From NCBI GenBank assembly GCA_963715745.1, contig OY970271.1, forward strand, positions 2,604,001 to 2,668,000: DNA of 64,000 nt, in the 5' to 3' direction. Numbering within the stretch: position 1 is the stretch's first letter; each line of letters begins with the position of its first letter. A program made the position numbers and the translations under genes. Positions 53,887 to 62,816 of the stretch are shown here, piece after piece. The DNA is from CAWGJF01 sp963715745 (GTDB lineage Bacteria > Bacteroidota > Ignavibacteria > Ignavibacteriales > Ignavibacteriaceae). The notes below the pieces were generated by a model. It was not told where the DNA came from and made no database searches. It was given only the letters and a program-made list of their open reading frames with translations.

Positions 53887-54171
53887 TCAGCTTATCCTTT
53901 TTAAAACCTGGTATACTATAAAAGCTGTAATAGCCATAAGTAAGAGATAAATAATACTATTTTTAACATTTTTCCCCGTTATTGAAATCCTTGATTTAAA
54001 TCCGCGCCAACCGCAGGATTTACACCTGTAAGGCGAAAACCAAGTAAAACTTTTAACTATTCGTTCTTTATTATTCCTGGGACGTGAATTTATCAAAACA
54101 TTACGCTGAGAGCAGGATGGACAGCTTGAAAAGAAATTATAGTTTCCAGAAAATATTTTGGTTCTTACCAT
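53887..54171 (-). CDS. Small zinc-ribbon protein with C-terminal membrane helix
   Basis: 94 residues. Two CxxC pairs, CPSC at about residues 17-20 and CKSC at about 50-53 (YRCKSCGWRGF), could bind one zinc ion. A C-terminal hydrophobic segment (IIYLLLMAITAFIVYQVL) anchors it in the membrane. Similar short zinc-ribbon proteins are widespread and uncharacterised. It is upstream of the ACIII operon by about 290 bases and 78 bases from the TauE-like gene; no link to respiration can be shown. Confidence 0.65.
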   Translation of the reverse strand: MVRTKIFSGNYNFFSSCPSCSQRNVLINSRPRNNKERIVKSFTWFSPYRCKSCGWRGFKSRISITGKNVKNSIIYLLLMAITAFIVYQVLKRIS

Positions 54172-54248
54172 ACACCGAAAATAATCCTAAGCAAGACAAC
54201 TATCAATAAAGAGAATAAAAATTTATAATAATAATAGGTGCAGAAGAG

Positions 54249-54611
54249 TTACTTCCCAAAAAATAATTTCACTGCATAAAATAAAAGAAAAACTCCAAAT
54301 ATTTTTTTAACAACACTCTCAGGCATAGTAACAACAAATTTTGATGCAAAGTAACTACCGATAAGAAAGGTTATGATCATAATTCCGGCGGCCTTAAGAT
54401 TAACATAACCGGCTTTATAATAATTTAGTACTGCAAGCAAGCCTATTGGTGGAAGCAGCAAACCCAGTGAAGTACCCTGTGCTGATTTTTGTGAATAGTT
54501 TAACAACATAACCAATCCTGGTATAACTAGAATTCCCCCTCCGATACCAAGAAATCCACTGGCAATACCAGCAGCAAGACCAATGAGCAAAAGTATAATT
54601 ATTTCCATCAT
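54249..54611 (-). CDS. Half-length TauE/SafE-type membrane protein
   Basis: 120 residues with four hydrophobic segments. The N-terminal LIGLAAGIASGFLGIGGGILVIPGLVML is the TauE/SafE signature found at the start of these exporters of organosulphonates or other small anions. Full-length members are about 240-270 residues with two such halves; only one half is here. Some genomes encode a half-length protein that presumably dimerises; I see no second half next to it. ATG start at 54611. Confidence 0.82.
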   Translation of the reverse strand: MMEIIILLLIGLAAGIASGFLGIGGGILVIPGLVMLLNYSQKSAQGTSLGLLLPPIGLLAVLNYYKAGYVNLKAAGIMIITFLIGSYFASKFVVTMPESVVKKIFGVFLLFYAVKLFFGK

Positions 54612-54672
54612 AATTTTTTCCCTGTAATATTATTTAACTACTTACCCACCAGTATTTTTATATTGAGTTGAC

Positions 54673-56316
54673 TTAATTCACATGCAAAAGTCTGTCATAT
54701 GTTTTCTGATCTTTCAATATATTTACCGCAGTCTGAACCTGTGGATCATACTTTAATTGTTCAATCACTTTTCCATCCGGTCCTAAAAATCTGGCAGCAA
54801 GTTCAACTTTAATTTCTCTTGCTATTTCGTCGCTATAAATTTTAAATTCACTTTTATAAAGATTTGCTAACTGTGATTTTAAAGACTTGAGATGATCTGA
54901 AAGATTATTATCCTTATCAGCTATATCACCTATTAATTGATCAACTTCTTTTTCCGCCCGTGATTTGTATTCATACTTTTGCTCATCTAGATAATTTTCA
55001 AATTCTTTAAGAATTTTAGAATCATTTATCTTATCAAAATCAAAATCAGGATTTGAGTAGCTGTATAAATTTGCAAACTTAAAAAACATTCCCTTTGCTA
55101 AGAGCTCTTTGGTTAAATCTCCTTCAATAAGATACTGTACAGTAGTATCAGGAGTTATTCCTCCTTTCGAATAAACTTCTCTTTTATTATCCGTAAAAAA
55201 ATCTGTATTCTGAGCTAAACTATCATCAACAATTACATCATTATTTTCTGAATAATCTATTTTTTGAATACACCTTCCACTTGGTGTATAATATTTAGCT
55301 GTGGTAATTTTTAATGATGTATTGTAGTTAAGCGGAAGAATTGTTTGCACTAACCCTTTACCAAAAGATTTTGTTCCAAGGATTACACCGCGGTCGTGAT
55401 CCTGCATTGCACCGGCAACAATCTCAGAAGCTGAAGCACTACCACCATTAATCAGCACAACCAGTTTTGTATCTCCAACTAACGGCTCTTCAACTGATTT
55501 ATATTTTTTCTCCGAATTTGCAACTCTGCCTTTTGTAGATACAATTAACAGATCTTTATTCAAAAATTTATCACAGATGTCGACTGCTATATCCAATAGC
55601 CCGCCGGGATTTCCTCTTAAATCAAGAACTATAGAATTTATTACTTTCTGATTCTTCAATTCTTTTAAAGCATATTTTAATTCATCTGCTGCTGATCTGC
55701 TAAAATTCGTAAGTTTGATATAAACATTATTACTGTTCTCGGGATAAAATCCATAGTAGGTTATGTTTTTAATCAGGACTTCTTCCCGAACAATATTAAA
55801 AGTGAGTGTATCGAGCATATCATTTCTTATAACCTTTAAGTTGACCGTAGTACCGGGTTCACCTTTTACCAGTGAAGAAATCTGATCAACATTATTAGCA
55901 GAAATTTTTACTCCAGCCGCTTCAATAAGAATATCCCCAACTTCAATTCCCTGCTTCTGTGCAGAATAGCCATCCATAACTTCAACTATGGTAACATCTT
56001 CACCCCGAACTCCAATTGATACGCCAATACCTCCATATTTTCCGTCAGTAATAAGGTCAATGTCTTCTTTCTTCTTTTCATCTATAAAAATTGTATATGG
56101 ATCAAGTGAAGAGAGCATTCCTTCAATACCAGCTCGCATAAATTGCTCCGGATCAATTTCTTCTACATAGTTGAACGAAATTTCTTTATAAACTTTTCCA
56201 AACAGATCCAGGTTCTTGGAAATTTCAAAATAGATATCTCCCTGGGTACCGGCAAATCCAAATATTACTAACAATAAAGCCCCTGATAATAAAATCCATT
56301 TAATTTTCTTTTTCAT
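54673..56316 (-). CDS. S41-family C-terminal processing protease
   Basis: 547 residues. A signal/anchor helix (about 5-22) precedes a helical region, a PDZ domain (about 85-165; YGGIGVSIGVRGEDVTIVEVMDGYSAQ) and the S41 catalytic domain. The nucleophile is in GGSASASEIVAGAMQDHDRGVILGTKSFGKGLVQ, where the serine and the lysine of FGKG form the dyad. The C-terminal 130 residues are helical and charged, longer than in CtpA. It works in the periplasm, trimming C-termini of exported proteins. It starts 8 bases after tmk. Confidence 0.93.
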   Translation of the reverse strand: MKKKIKWILLSGALLLVIFGFAGTQGDIYFEISKNLDLFGKVYKEISFNYVEEIDPEQFMRAGIEGMLSSLDPYTIFIDEKKKEDIDLITDGKYGGIGVSIGVRGEDVTIVEVMDGYSAQKQGIEVGDILIEAAGVKISANNVDQISSLVKGEPGTTVNLKVIRNDMLDTLTFNIVREEVLIKNITYYGFYPENSNNVYIKLTNFSRSAADELKYALKELKNQKVINSIVLDLRGNPGGLLDIAVDICDKFLNKDLLIVSTKGRVANSEKKYKSVEEPLVGDTKLVVLINGGSASASEIVAGAMQDHDRGVILGTKSFGKGLVQTILPLNYNTSLKITTAKYYTPSGRCIQKIDYSENNDVIVDDSLAQNTDFFTDNKREVYSKGGITPDTTVQYLIEGDLTKELLAKGMFFKFANLYSYSNPDFDFDKINDSKILKEFENYLDEQKYEYKSRAEKEVDQLIGDIADKDNNLSDHLKSLKSQLANLYKSEFKIYSDEIAREIKVELAARFLGPDGKVIEQLKYDPQVQTAVNILKDQKTYDRLLHVN

Positions 56317-56324
56317 CTCTGAAC

Positions 56325-56942
56325 CTATCTTGTTTGAAATAATTCAACTTCCGTTATAATCTGGTTTCTTATAACTTCAATTGTCTGTGTACCATCTACT
56401 ATTTTTATACGCTCTTCGTTTTTAGCTATTTCCAGGTAACCATTGCGTACATTATTATAAAAATCGATGTCGCTTTGTTCAATTCTGTCAAGCTTTCCTT
56501 TTGATTGCTTCTTCTTTCTTTCATTTGCAACACCAACCGGAACATCCATATAAAATGTAAGATCCGGTATTGTATCACCAATTGCTAACTGATGAATTAG
56601 CATTATGGTTTCAAGTGAAACTCCTCTTCCAAATCCCTGGTATGCAGTTGAAGAATCATGAAACCGGTCAGAAATTACATAATATCCTTTTTCCAAATAA
56701 GGACGAATTTTTTCCCGTACCAGTTGAGAACGACTTGCTGAAAACAGAAATAATTCTGTTTCACCAAACATTTTATCATTTTTTTTATCTAAAAGAATTG
56801 CCCGTACTTTATCTGATATTTCAGTACTTCCAGGTTCCCGAACTACCTCAACTTTTTTATTTTTTTCAGTCAGATAATCATTCAATAGATCAATTTGTGT
56901 AGACTTTCCACAGAAATCTATTCCCTCAAAAGAAATAAACAT
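56325..56942 (-). CDS. tmk: Thymidylate kinase
   Basis: 205 residues. P-loop FEGIDFCGKSTQ (5-16) with Cys where Gly or Ala is common, DR(F/H) motif in ISDRFHDSSTAYQG, and lid-region arginines (VANERKKKQSKGKLDRIE) are present. It phosphorylates dTMP to dTDP for DNA synthesis. The next gene (the protease) starts 8 bases after the stop. Confidence 0.94.
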   Translation of the reverse strand: MFISFEGIDFCGKSTQIDLLNDYLTEKNKKVEVVREPGSTEISDKVRAILLDKKNDKMFGETELFLFSASRSQLVREKIRPYLEKGYYVISDRFHDSSTAYQGFGRGVSLETIMLIHQLAIGDTIPDLTFYMDVPVGVANERKKKQSKGKLDRIEQSDIDFYNNVRNGYLEIAKNEERIKIVDGTQTIEVIRNQIITEVELFQTR

Positions 56943-57021
56943 AAATACTCACTTAATAAATGTATAATTGTGATAATTTGATTCTATAAAATAGTGAAAG
57001 TTTCTACAGAAAAAAGACATA

Positions 57022-57927
57022 TTAAAATGTTTTAATTATGTAACGAAGTCTATCTGGTTTGATAAATAAAAATTTAGTATTGGCAGGAATTTCAACAGTT
57101 GGCGTTATGCTACCCAGTGTGTCTTTAACGACCGTATTGTAAAAAACAAAACTTTTAAACTGGTCTTTTGACAATTTTCCAAGAACCTGAATTCCGCCGC
57201 GGACGCTGCAGGAAATTTTGTTTGGAAGTAGGACAACTTCCCTGTCCGGAGGAACATCCAGAACTTCAACTTCAATATCATCAAACTGTTTTTCAACAAT
57301 TTTCTGAACATCTAATTTTACTTCTATTTTATCTGTATTGTATTTAAATCCATTAAGCTTCGGCAAATTAAGTTCTGCAATAACTTTATTGTCAATTCCT
57401 GATAATTTTAATTCCTCTGTATCAATTTCTTTCAGGTTTTTAATTTTACTTCGTGGTCCTGAGACAACAACTGAATCAATATTCTGTGAAACCGGAAGCG
57501 CAAGTCCAAATCCTTCACGATAATTAATATTTAGATTTGCTATTACCGGAACTTTTTTACTGATAATTTTTTCAACCAGTAATGAAATAGTATCTGGAGT
57601 AATATCAATAAGATCCAGATCTGATTTAATCCACCTGTTGTTGCTTAAATTATTATAAACATTAATCAATTGCCTGCCGCTGTCTGTCCCAACAGAAATT
57701 AAATATTCAGTATCACTGCTAAGATTAACCGAGACTAATCTCCAGCCTTTACCTTTCACACGAATTGAGATTTTATCAGGAAGTTCAGTACCGGAAGTAT
57801 AACCTTTTGGAAAATTAATAAGTTTTGGAGTGACTTTTATAGTTGCATAGTATTCATCGGAAAGAGAAATGGATCCCCAAAGGATAATGGAAAAAATCAG
57901 TGATGCTATGAAAATATTAAGTTTCAT
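57022..57927 (-). CDS. YbbR-domain membrane-anchored protein
   Basis: 301 residues. A membrane anchor (about 4-22, IASLIFSIILWGSISL) is followed by repeated YbbR-like beta domains: KVTPKLINFPKGYTSGTELPDKISIRVKG, KKVPVIANLNINYREGFGLALPVSQNIDSVVVSGPRSKI and KFNTDKIEVKLDV-type strands. YbbR proteins are extracytoplasmic; in Firmicutes CdaR of this family controls a diadenylate cyclase. No cyclase gene is next to it here. It lies 79 bases upstream of tmk. Confidence 0.8.
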   Translation of the reverse strand: MKLNIFIASLIFSIILWGSISLSDEYYATIKVTPKLINFPKGYTSGTELPDKISIRVKGKGWRLVSVNLSSDTEYLISVGTDSGRQLINVYNNLSNNRWIKSDLDLIDITPDTISLLVEKIISKKVPVIANLNINYREGFGLALPVSQNIDSVVVSGPRSKIKNLKEIDTEELKLSGIDNKVIAELNLPKLNGFKYNTDKIEVKLDVQKIVEKQFDDIEVEVLDVPPDREVVLLPNKISCSVRGGIQVLGKLSKDQFKSFVFYNTVVKDTLGSITPTVEIPANTKFLFIKPDRLRYIIKTF

Positions 57928-57992
57928 TCTTAATGGTAACTTAATAAATTTATTTTTATTAAGATATGAAATTTACCCGGATACAAACAGGA

Positions 57993-58664
57993 TTATCTGA
58001 GCAAATCTTTAAAGTAATCCAGTAGTTGATTTCGGTTTGCTTTTGAAATTTCTCTCCCTTTTATCGGAAATTCCTGAACACTTCTTGCAAGTCTTCTTAA
58101 TTGATGCACATTCTGAACTTCCAAATCACTCATAGATAAATCAGAAAGAGTTTGAGATTCTGTATCGATAGTGACTTGCTTTTTACCGAGTGCTTCTCTT
58201 TTAAGTCTTTCTATTGTATTGGTAGATGTACTTTCTTCAGTCTCCTCAGAAACATCAATAGTTTCCTCTTCTTCTTCAATAGTTTCTTTAACTTTCTTTT
58301 CAGTTTTCTTTACTTTTTTCTCTGGAGATGTTTCTTTTTTTGCCTGTCCTTTAAGTGGAGTAGACTTTTTGCTGGTTGATATTGATAATTTATCTTTAAA
58401 AAGAATTTCATTTGTCTGATCATCCGGCCTTGGAATAATATGAGTTGAAACAAGCTCTCCAACTCGTGAGGCTGCAACTGCTCCGGCATCTACTGCAGAT
58501 TTAACAGCAGCTGTCTCTCCAACAACAATTATAGTCATTAAACCTGCCTCGGCCCGTTCTTTGCCTACCAGTGTAACCTGAGCTGCTTTTAACATAGTAT
58601 CAGCAGCTTCAATAGAAGCCACAAGCCCGCGGGTTTCAACCATACCTAAGGCACGATCAGACAT
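57993..58664 (-). CDS. BMC-domain microcompartment shell protein with long C-terminal extension
   Basis: 223 residues. Residues 1-90 are a BMC-H domain (ALGMVETRGLVASIEAADTMLKAA, GLMTIIVVGETAAVKSAVDAGA, THIIPRPDD). Residues about 95-170 are a charged Lys/Glu/Ser/Thr linker. The last 45 residues (LRRLARSVQEFPIKGREISKANRNQLLDYFKDLL) look like a small helical SAP or Rho-N-type fold. BMC-H domains form hexameric tiles. The extension could face the lumen or bind cargo or nucleic acid; that is inference. It ends 4 bases after its partner gene and shares its start region style. Confidence 0.88.
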   Translation of the reverse strand: MSDRALGMVETRGLVASIEAADTMLKAAQVTLVGKERAEAGLMTIIVVGETAAVKSAVDAGAVAASRVGELVSTHIIPRPDDQTNEILFKDKLSISTSKKSTPLKGQAKKETSPEKKVKKTEKKVKETIEEEEETIDVSEETEESTSTNTIERLKREALGKKQVTIDTESQTLSDLSMSDLEVQNVHQLRRLARSVQEFPIKGREISKANRNQLLDYFKDLLR

Positions 58665-58667
58665 AAT

Positions 58668-58946
58668 TTACTTCTTTTTTGGAAGGATTGACTCAACTTC
58701 CGCATGAGGTCGCGGAATAACATGAACTGAGACCAATTCACCAACTCTTTGTGCTGCGGCAGCGCCGGCATCTGTTGCCGCTTTTACTGCTCCCACATCA
58801 CCTCTAACCATCACTGTAACATAACCACCGCCAATTGTTTCTTTTCCAATTAACTCAACTTTTGCTGCTTTAACCATTGCATCAGCAGCTTCGATGGAAC
58901 CAACCAAACCTTTGGTTTCCACCATTCCTAGTGCGTCAAGTGACAT
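58668..58946 (-). CDS. BMC-domain microcompartment shell protein (PduA/EutM/CcmK type)
   Basis: 92 residues, one canonical BMC-H domain (ALGMVETKGLVGSIEAADAMVKAAKVELIGKE, GYVTVMVRGDVGAVKAATDAGAAAA, VHVIPRPH). It should form flat hexamers with a central pore. The gene is directly followed, with a 3-base gap, by the longer BMC protein, so both are co-expressed. No microcompartment enzymes (aldehyde dehydrogenase, PduL, alcohol dehydrogenase) and no pentameric vertex protein are in this window. Confidence 0.96.
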   Translation of the reverse strand: MSLDALGMVETKGLVGSIEAADAMVKAAKVELIGKETIGGGYVTVMVRGDVGAVKAATDAGAAAAQRVGELVSVHVIPRPHAEVESILPKKK

Positions 58947-59087
58947 AGAAGTGCTCCCATTAGTGAAAATTGTTGCTGATAAAATAAATTATTGAACGGT
59001 TAATGTCAATTTTTTATTACTATAATTTACTAAATTTATTATACTTACTTTAATCAGTTCATAAAATGTTTTAATGAATCATACGGA

Positions 59088-59522
59088 TCATATAGAATCC
59101 AGATACTCCTGTAATATAACTGCAGCAGCATTTTGATCAATTAAGGATTTATCTTTTCTCTTTTTTTTCCGTGCTACAGATTCAATAATTCTCCTTTCAG
59201 CAATTACAGAGGTATACTCTTCATCCCACAAAATTATTTCAATCTTAAATTTCTTCTTTAATTCTTCCTGAAATATTTTAATCTTTTCAGCTAATTTTGC
59301 AGATGAAGTTTTGGATGAGGAAGGTAAACCTAAAACAATTTTGTTAATATTTTTTTCTAAAATAATTTTATCAAAATTTTTATAAAGATTAGTATCATTG
59401 TTTAAGGTAATATAAGGGTAAGCAAAAATTAAAAGAGGATCTGAAAGTGCAATGCCGATTCTTTTTTCACCAAAATCAATTGCCATTATTCTGAATTCTT
59501 TTGAACTGGTATCACCTGACAT
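59088..59522 (-). CDS. ruvX: YqgF/RuvX-family RNase H-like nuclease
   Basis: 144 residues. The RNase H-like motif MAIDFGEKRIGIALSDPL, LGLPSS and a closing DEEYTSVIAERRI ... DQNAAAVILQEYLD are all present. The family acts as a putative Holliday junction resolvase and in 16S rRNA 5' processing. It shares one base with the end of the Rel gene, so it is translated with it. Confidence 0.92.
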   Translation of the reverse strand: MSGDTSSKEFRIMAIDFGEKRIGIALSDPLLIFAYPYITLNNDTNLYKNFDKIILEKNINKIVLGLPSSSKTSSAKLAEKIKIFQEELKKKFKIEIILWDEEYTSVIAERRIIESVARKKKRKDKSLIDQNAAAVILQEYLDSI

Positions 59523-61693
59523 TAATTACTTTCAAATCTTTCAACTAGATAAATTCCTTTGATTTTTTTTAACCTATCAATAAGCCTGTTTAAATGCTCC
59601 AGGTCATTTACATAAACAGCAACATTACCTTCAAATGTAGAATCATTAGTATTAATATTAATCGATTTGATATTTGTATTTTGGTAGGATACAATTGTAT
59701 GAGCAATATCATTCAAAATGCCCGGTGTATCGTCACCTCTCATAACAATTCCTGCCACAAATGCATTGCCTTCGGCTTTTGGCCATTGCACGGGGATAAG
59801 TTTACTTGGATCAGAAGCCGAAAGATTTATTAGGTTATTGCAGGTTTTTCTATGAATTTTAATTCCTTCACCAATAGTTATAAATCCGATTACAGGATCA
59901 CCCGGAATAGGATTGCAACATTTTGCAAATGAATACATCATTTTTTCTGAACTGCCATCAACAAGCATTCCCCCGGCATCCTGGCGGGCAATATTTGCAA
60001 ACTTTTCAAATTCTAAAACATTTCCCTGCTCTTCAGGCACAAGTTCCTTTTGCGGCATCAGCACTTCGTCCAGATTAACACCTCCCTGAGCAATTGTATA
60101 ATAAAACTGCCGGTTGTTTTCAAACTTCAGATTTCTTGCAATCCTGGAGACATCTGCAGAGTTAAAAGTTAGCTTCAGTTTTTTAAGTTTCTTTTCCCAG
60201 ATTTCTTTTCCGTTCTGTACAATTTTTTCATCTTCTTTATTTATCCATTTTCTTATTGCCGAACGAGCTTTGTGGGTTTTTACAAACTTTAGCCAGTTTT
60301 TATTTGGATGTTGATTTTTGGATGTAATAATCTCTACCTGATCACCACTATTTAATGATGTATCAAGAGGAACAATTCTACCATTTACTTTTGCTCCAAT
60401 ACAGTGATAGCCAACTTTGCTGTGAATCTCAAAAGCAAAATCAACAGGAGTAGAAAGTATTGGTAATCTTCTCAACTCTCCCTTTGGTGTGAATAAATAA
60501 ATTTCGTCCTGGTAAAGATTTAATTTAAAATCTTCCAGTAATTCTTTTCTTACATCATCTTTGCCTGCGTTTTCAAAAATATCCCGGATCCAGTTAACCC
60601 AGTTTTCAAGCTCTTTATCGGATGCACTTTTATCCTCCTTATATTTCCAGTGAGCAGCCACACCTTTTTCAGCAACTTCATGCATTTTTTTTGTTCTTAT
60701 CTGAACTTCGACAAGTCTTCCTTCAGGACCAACAACAGTTGTATGTATTGACTGGTAATTATTTGTCTTTGGAATTGAGATATAATCTTTAAATCTATCC
60801 GGCACTGGTAAATAAATCTGGTTAACTATTCCCAGTGTAGTATAACAGTCATTATTGTTTTCAGTATCAAGGATAATTCTTACAGCAAAGAGATCATAAA
60901 TTTCCTCAAATGGCTTGTTTCGCCGAATCATTTTTCGGTAAATACTATAAAAATGTTTTGGTCTGCCACTTAAATCATACTTGAGTTTATATTCTTCAAT
61001 TTTTTTTATAATCGGTTCGGCAAATTTTTTGATATATGCTTCTCTTTCCTTCCTTCGTTCTTTAACCTTTCTGACAAGCTCTTCATAAGCTTCTTTATTA
61101 AGATATTTAAAGGATAAATCTTCAAGCTCCCATTTTACTTTTGCCAAACCAAATCTATTTGCAAATGGAGCATAAATTTCAAGTGTTTCCTGCGCTATTC
61201 TTCTTTGTTTGTCTGGTGGGACGAATTCCAGTGTACGCATATTGTGCAGTCTGTCTGCAAACTTAACTAAGATTACTCGTACATCTTTAACCATTGACAG
61301 GAGCATCTTCCTGTAATTTTCTGCTTTTGTAATGTCCTGACCTTTAAAGATTCCGCTTATCTTTGTAACACCATCTACTATTTCAGCTACTTCTGTACCG
61401 AATTCTTTCGAAAGTAAGTGGATATCAAACTCAGTATCTTCAACAACATCATGAAGTAAACCACAAACAATTGTAATATCATCCAGAGGAAATTCCTGGG
61501 CGATTACCATTGCAACCTCATATGGGTGTGTAAAATATGGTTCGCCCGAAGCACGCAAATCATCTTTATGTGCTTCAATAGAAAATCCAAATGCTTTACT
61601 AATCAATTCCTCATTAACTTTTGGAATAGTCCTTTTACATTCGGTCAGAAGGTCTTTTAGCATTTTTTGATATTTGGGATTATCTAATGTCAT
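59522..61693 (-). CDS. rel: Bifunctional (p)ppGpp synthetase/hydrolase
   Basis: 723 residues, full RelA/SpoT layout. HD hydrolase with intact His81-Asp82 (HDVVEDTEFD). Synthetase domain includes FYSIYRKMIRRN and NYQSIHTTV. The signature RFKD (PDRFKDYISIP) is the RxKD type of bifunctional Rel/SpoT proteins. TGS (DEIYLFTPKGELRRLP), zinc-finger-like Cys/His (SFAKCCNPIPGD, HRKTCNN) and ACT (GIVMRGDDTPGILNDI) follow. It makes and degrades the starvation alarmone ppGpp. It ends at the ruvX start. Confidence 0.96.
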   Translation of the reverse strand: MTLDNPKYQKMLKDLLTECKRTIPKVNEELISKAFGFSIEAHKDDLRASGEPYFTHPYEVAMVIAQEFPLDDITIVCGLLHDVVEDTEFDIHLLSKEFGTEVAEIVDGVTKISGIFKGQDITKAENYRKMLLSMVKDVRVILVKFADRLHNMRTLEFVPPDKQRRIAQETLEIYAPFANRFGLAKVKWELEDLSFKYLNKEAYEELVRKVKERRKEREAYIKKFAEPIIKKIEEYKLKYDLSGRPKHFYSIYRKMIRRNKPFEEIYDLFAVRIILDTENNNDCYTTLGIVNQIYLPVPDRFKDYISIPKTNNYQSIHTTVVGPEGRLVEVQIRTKKMHEVAEKGVAAHWKYKEDKSASDKELENWVNWIRDIFENAGKDDVRKELLEDFKLNLYQDEIYLFTPKGELRRLPILSTPVDFAFEIHSKVGYHCIGAKVNGRIVPLDTSLNSGDQVEIITSKNQHPNKNWLKFVKTHKARSAIRKWINKEDEKIVQNGKEIWEKKLKKLKLTFNSADVSRIARNLKFENNRQFYYTIAQGGVNLDEVLMPQKELVPEEQGNVLEFEKFANIARQDAGGMLVDGSSEKMMYSFAKCCNPIPGDPVIGFITIGEGIKIHRKTCNNLINLSASDPSKLIPVQWPKAEGNAFVAGIVMRGDDTPGILNDIAHTIVSYQNTNIKSININTNDSTFEGNVAVYVNDLEHLNRLIDRLKKIKGIYLVERFESN

Positions 61694-61772
61694 ACACTTT
61701 TTTACAAATCAATAAAGATTATCTCAGGAATAATTTACTTTATTTTAATGATATGATAAAGTCAGGAGAGAA

Positions 61773-62816
61773 TTAGTTTCGGTTTGTAAGCTTTAAAGCA
61801 ACCTCACTTTTCAATTTTTTTACTCTTTCAATTCGATCGCCAAGTAAATCCAGCTCATATTCTTTCAAATCAAGGATTGATAATATTTCATTACAAATCT
61901 GTTGTGTTTTGATAAAATTGCCAGATTCAAAATAACGCTGAGCAATAATATGATTTAGAGTGATTTCGTTAACACGGGAGTCAATACCTTCAGGATATGA
62001 TTTCAAAATATCCTGGTAAAATAAAATGGCTTTTGCAGGATCAGATTCTTCAACTGCCCTGGCAAGACCCCATTTAAAAGATCTTGAAGATGGAAATTTA
62101 GTTAATGCATTTTGAGCCAATTCTATTGCCTGATCATATTTTTTCTGATCAATATAAATCCACAACAATGAATTAATAGCCAGGTAAGAATTATAAGATG
62201 AAGAATCAACTGCAATTTTTAATTTTGATATTGCATCATCGCGATCATCATCAACGAACGGTAACCACTGCATAAATTCTGTTTTTCTTGTTTTCCAGTA
62301 TTCATATGTACCAATTGCTATGTATGCTTCATAAAATTCGTTATTAAGGGTAAGACATTCATCAAACGATTTTAGAGAATTAAGTCCGGTAGAAAAAGCA
62401 GCAAGCCAGTTTTCATTTAATGCATCGAAGTAAGATGTATATCCTTCTGTAATCGCCAGGAAATAATTATACCAGATATTATTCTCATCGCGGTTTAAAA
62501 GTTTTTCAGATTTTAATTTTGCTTCACCAAGATTATCCAAAATAAATTTTCCATTGAAAGGTTCAGCATAATCATAAGCTTCTGCAATCTTATTTGCGGC
62601 TAGATAAATACTACCTAATGGAAGATCGGGAAAATTATTTTTTAGTGTATTAAATATTTTTTCAGCCTGATTGTAATTCTGCGCAACAATCAATTCTATG
62701 CCTGATTTTAAAAGCGAATCAACTTTTTTATCAGGATAAACCTGCGCATTTACATCACTTAATAAAATCAGTATTGTAATTAATATTATGATGAAAAGAT
62801 TTTTAGAGTGTTCCAA
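61773..62816 (-). CDS. Secreted TPR-repeat protein
   Basis: I take the TTG at 62814-62816 as start because it places a basic/hydrophobic signal peptide (HSKNLFIIILITILILLSDVNAQ) at the N-terminus. An upstream ATG (62840 or 62834) would overlap upp by 32-38 bases and add a charged leader. The body (about 320 residues) is helical with several tetratricopeptide-like repeats (NYNQAEKIFNTLKNNFPDLP, KYDQAIELAQNALTKFPSS, KAILFYQDILKSYPEG). It probably acts in the periplasm as a scaffold. The overlap with upp suggests translational coupling. Function unknown. Confidence 0.82.
   Translation of the reverse strand: MEHSKNLFIIILITILILLSDVNAQVYPDKKVDSLLKSGIELIVAQNYNQAEKIFNTLKNNFPDLPLGSIYLAANKIAEAYDYAEPFNGKFILDNLGEAKLKSEKLLNRDENNIWYNYFLAITEGYTSYFDALNENWLAAFSTGLNSLKSFDECLTLNNEFYEAYIAIGTYEYWKTRKTEFMQWLPFVDDDRDDAISKLKIAVDSSSYNSYLAINSLLWIYIDQKKYDQAIELAQNALTKFPSSRSFKWGLARAVEESDPAKAILFYQDILKSYPEGIDSRVNEITLNHIIAQRYFESGNFIKTQQICNEILSILDLKEYELDLLGDRIERVKKLKSEVALKLTNRN

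Noticed and set aside
57940..57963. AT-only inverted repeat CTTAATAAA/TTTATTAAG between ybbR and the BMC gene
   Set aside because: Weak pairing in very AT-rich DNA, with no T-run or other supporting element.
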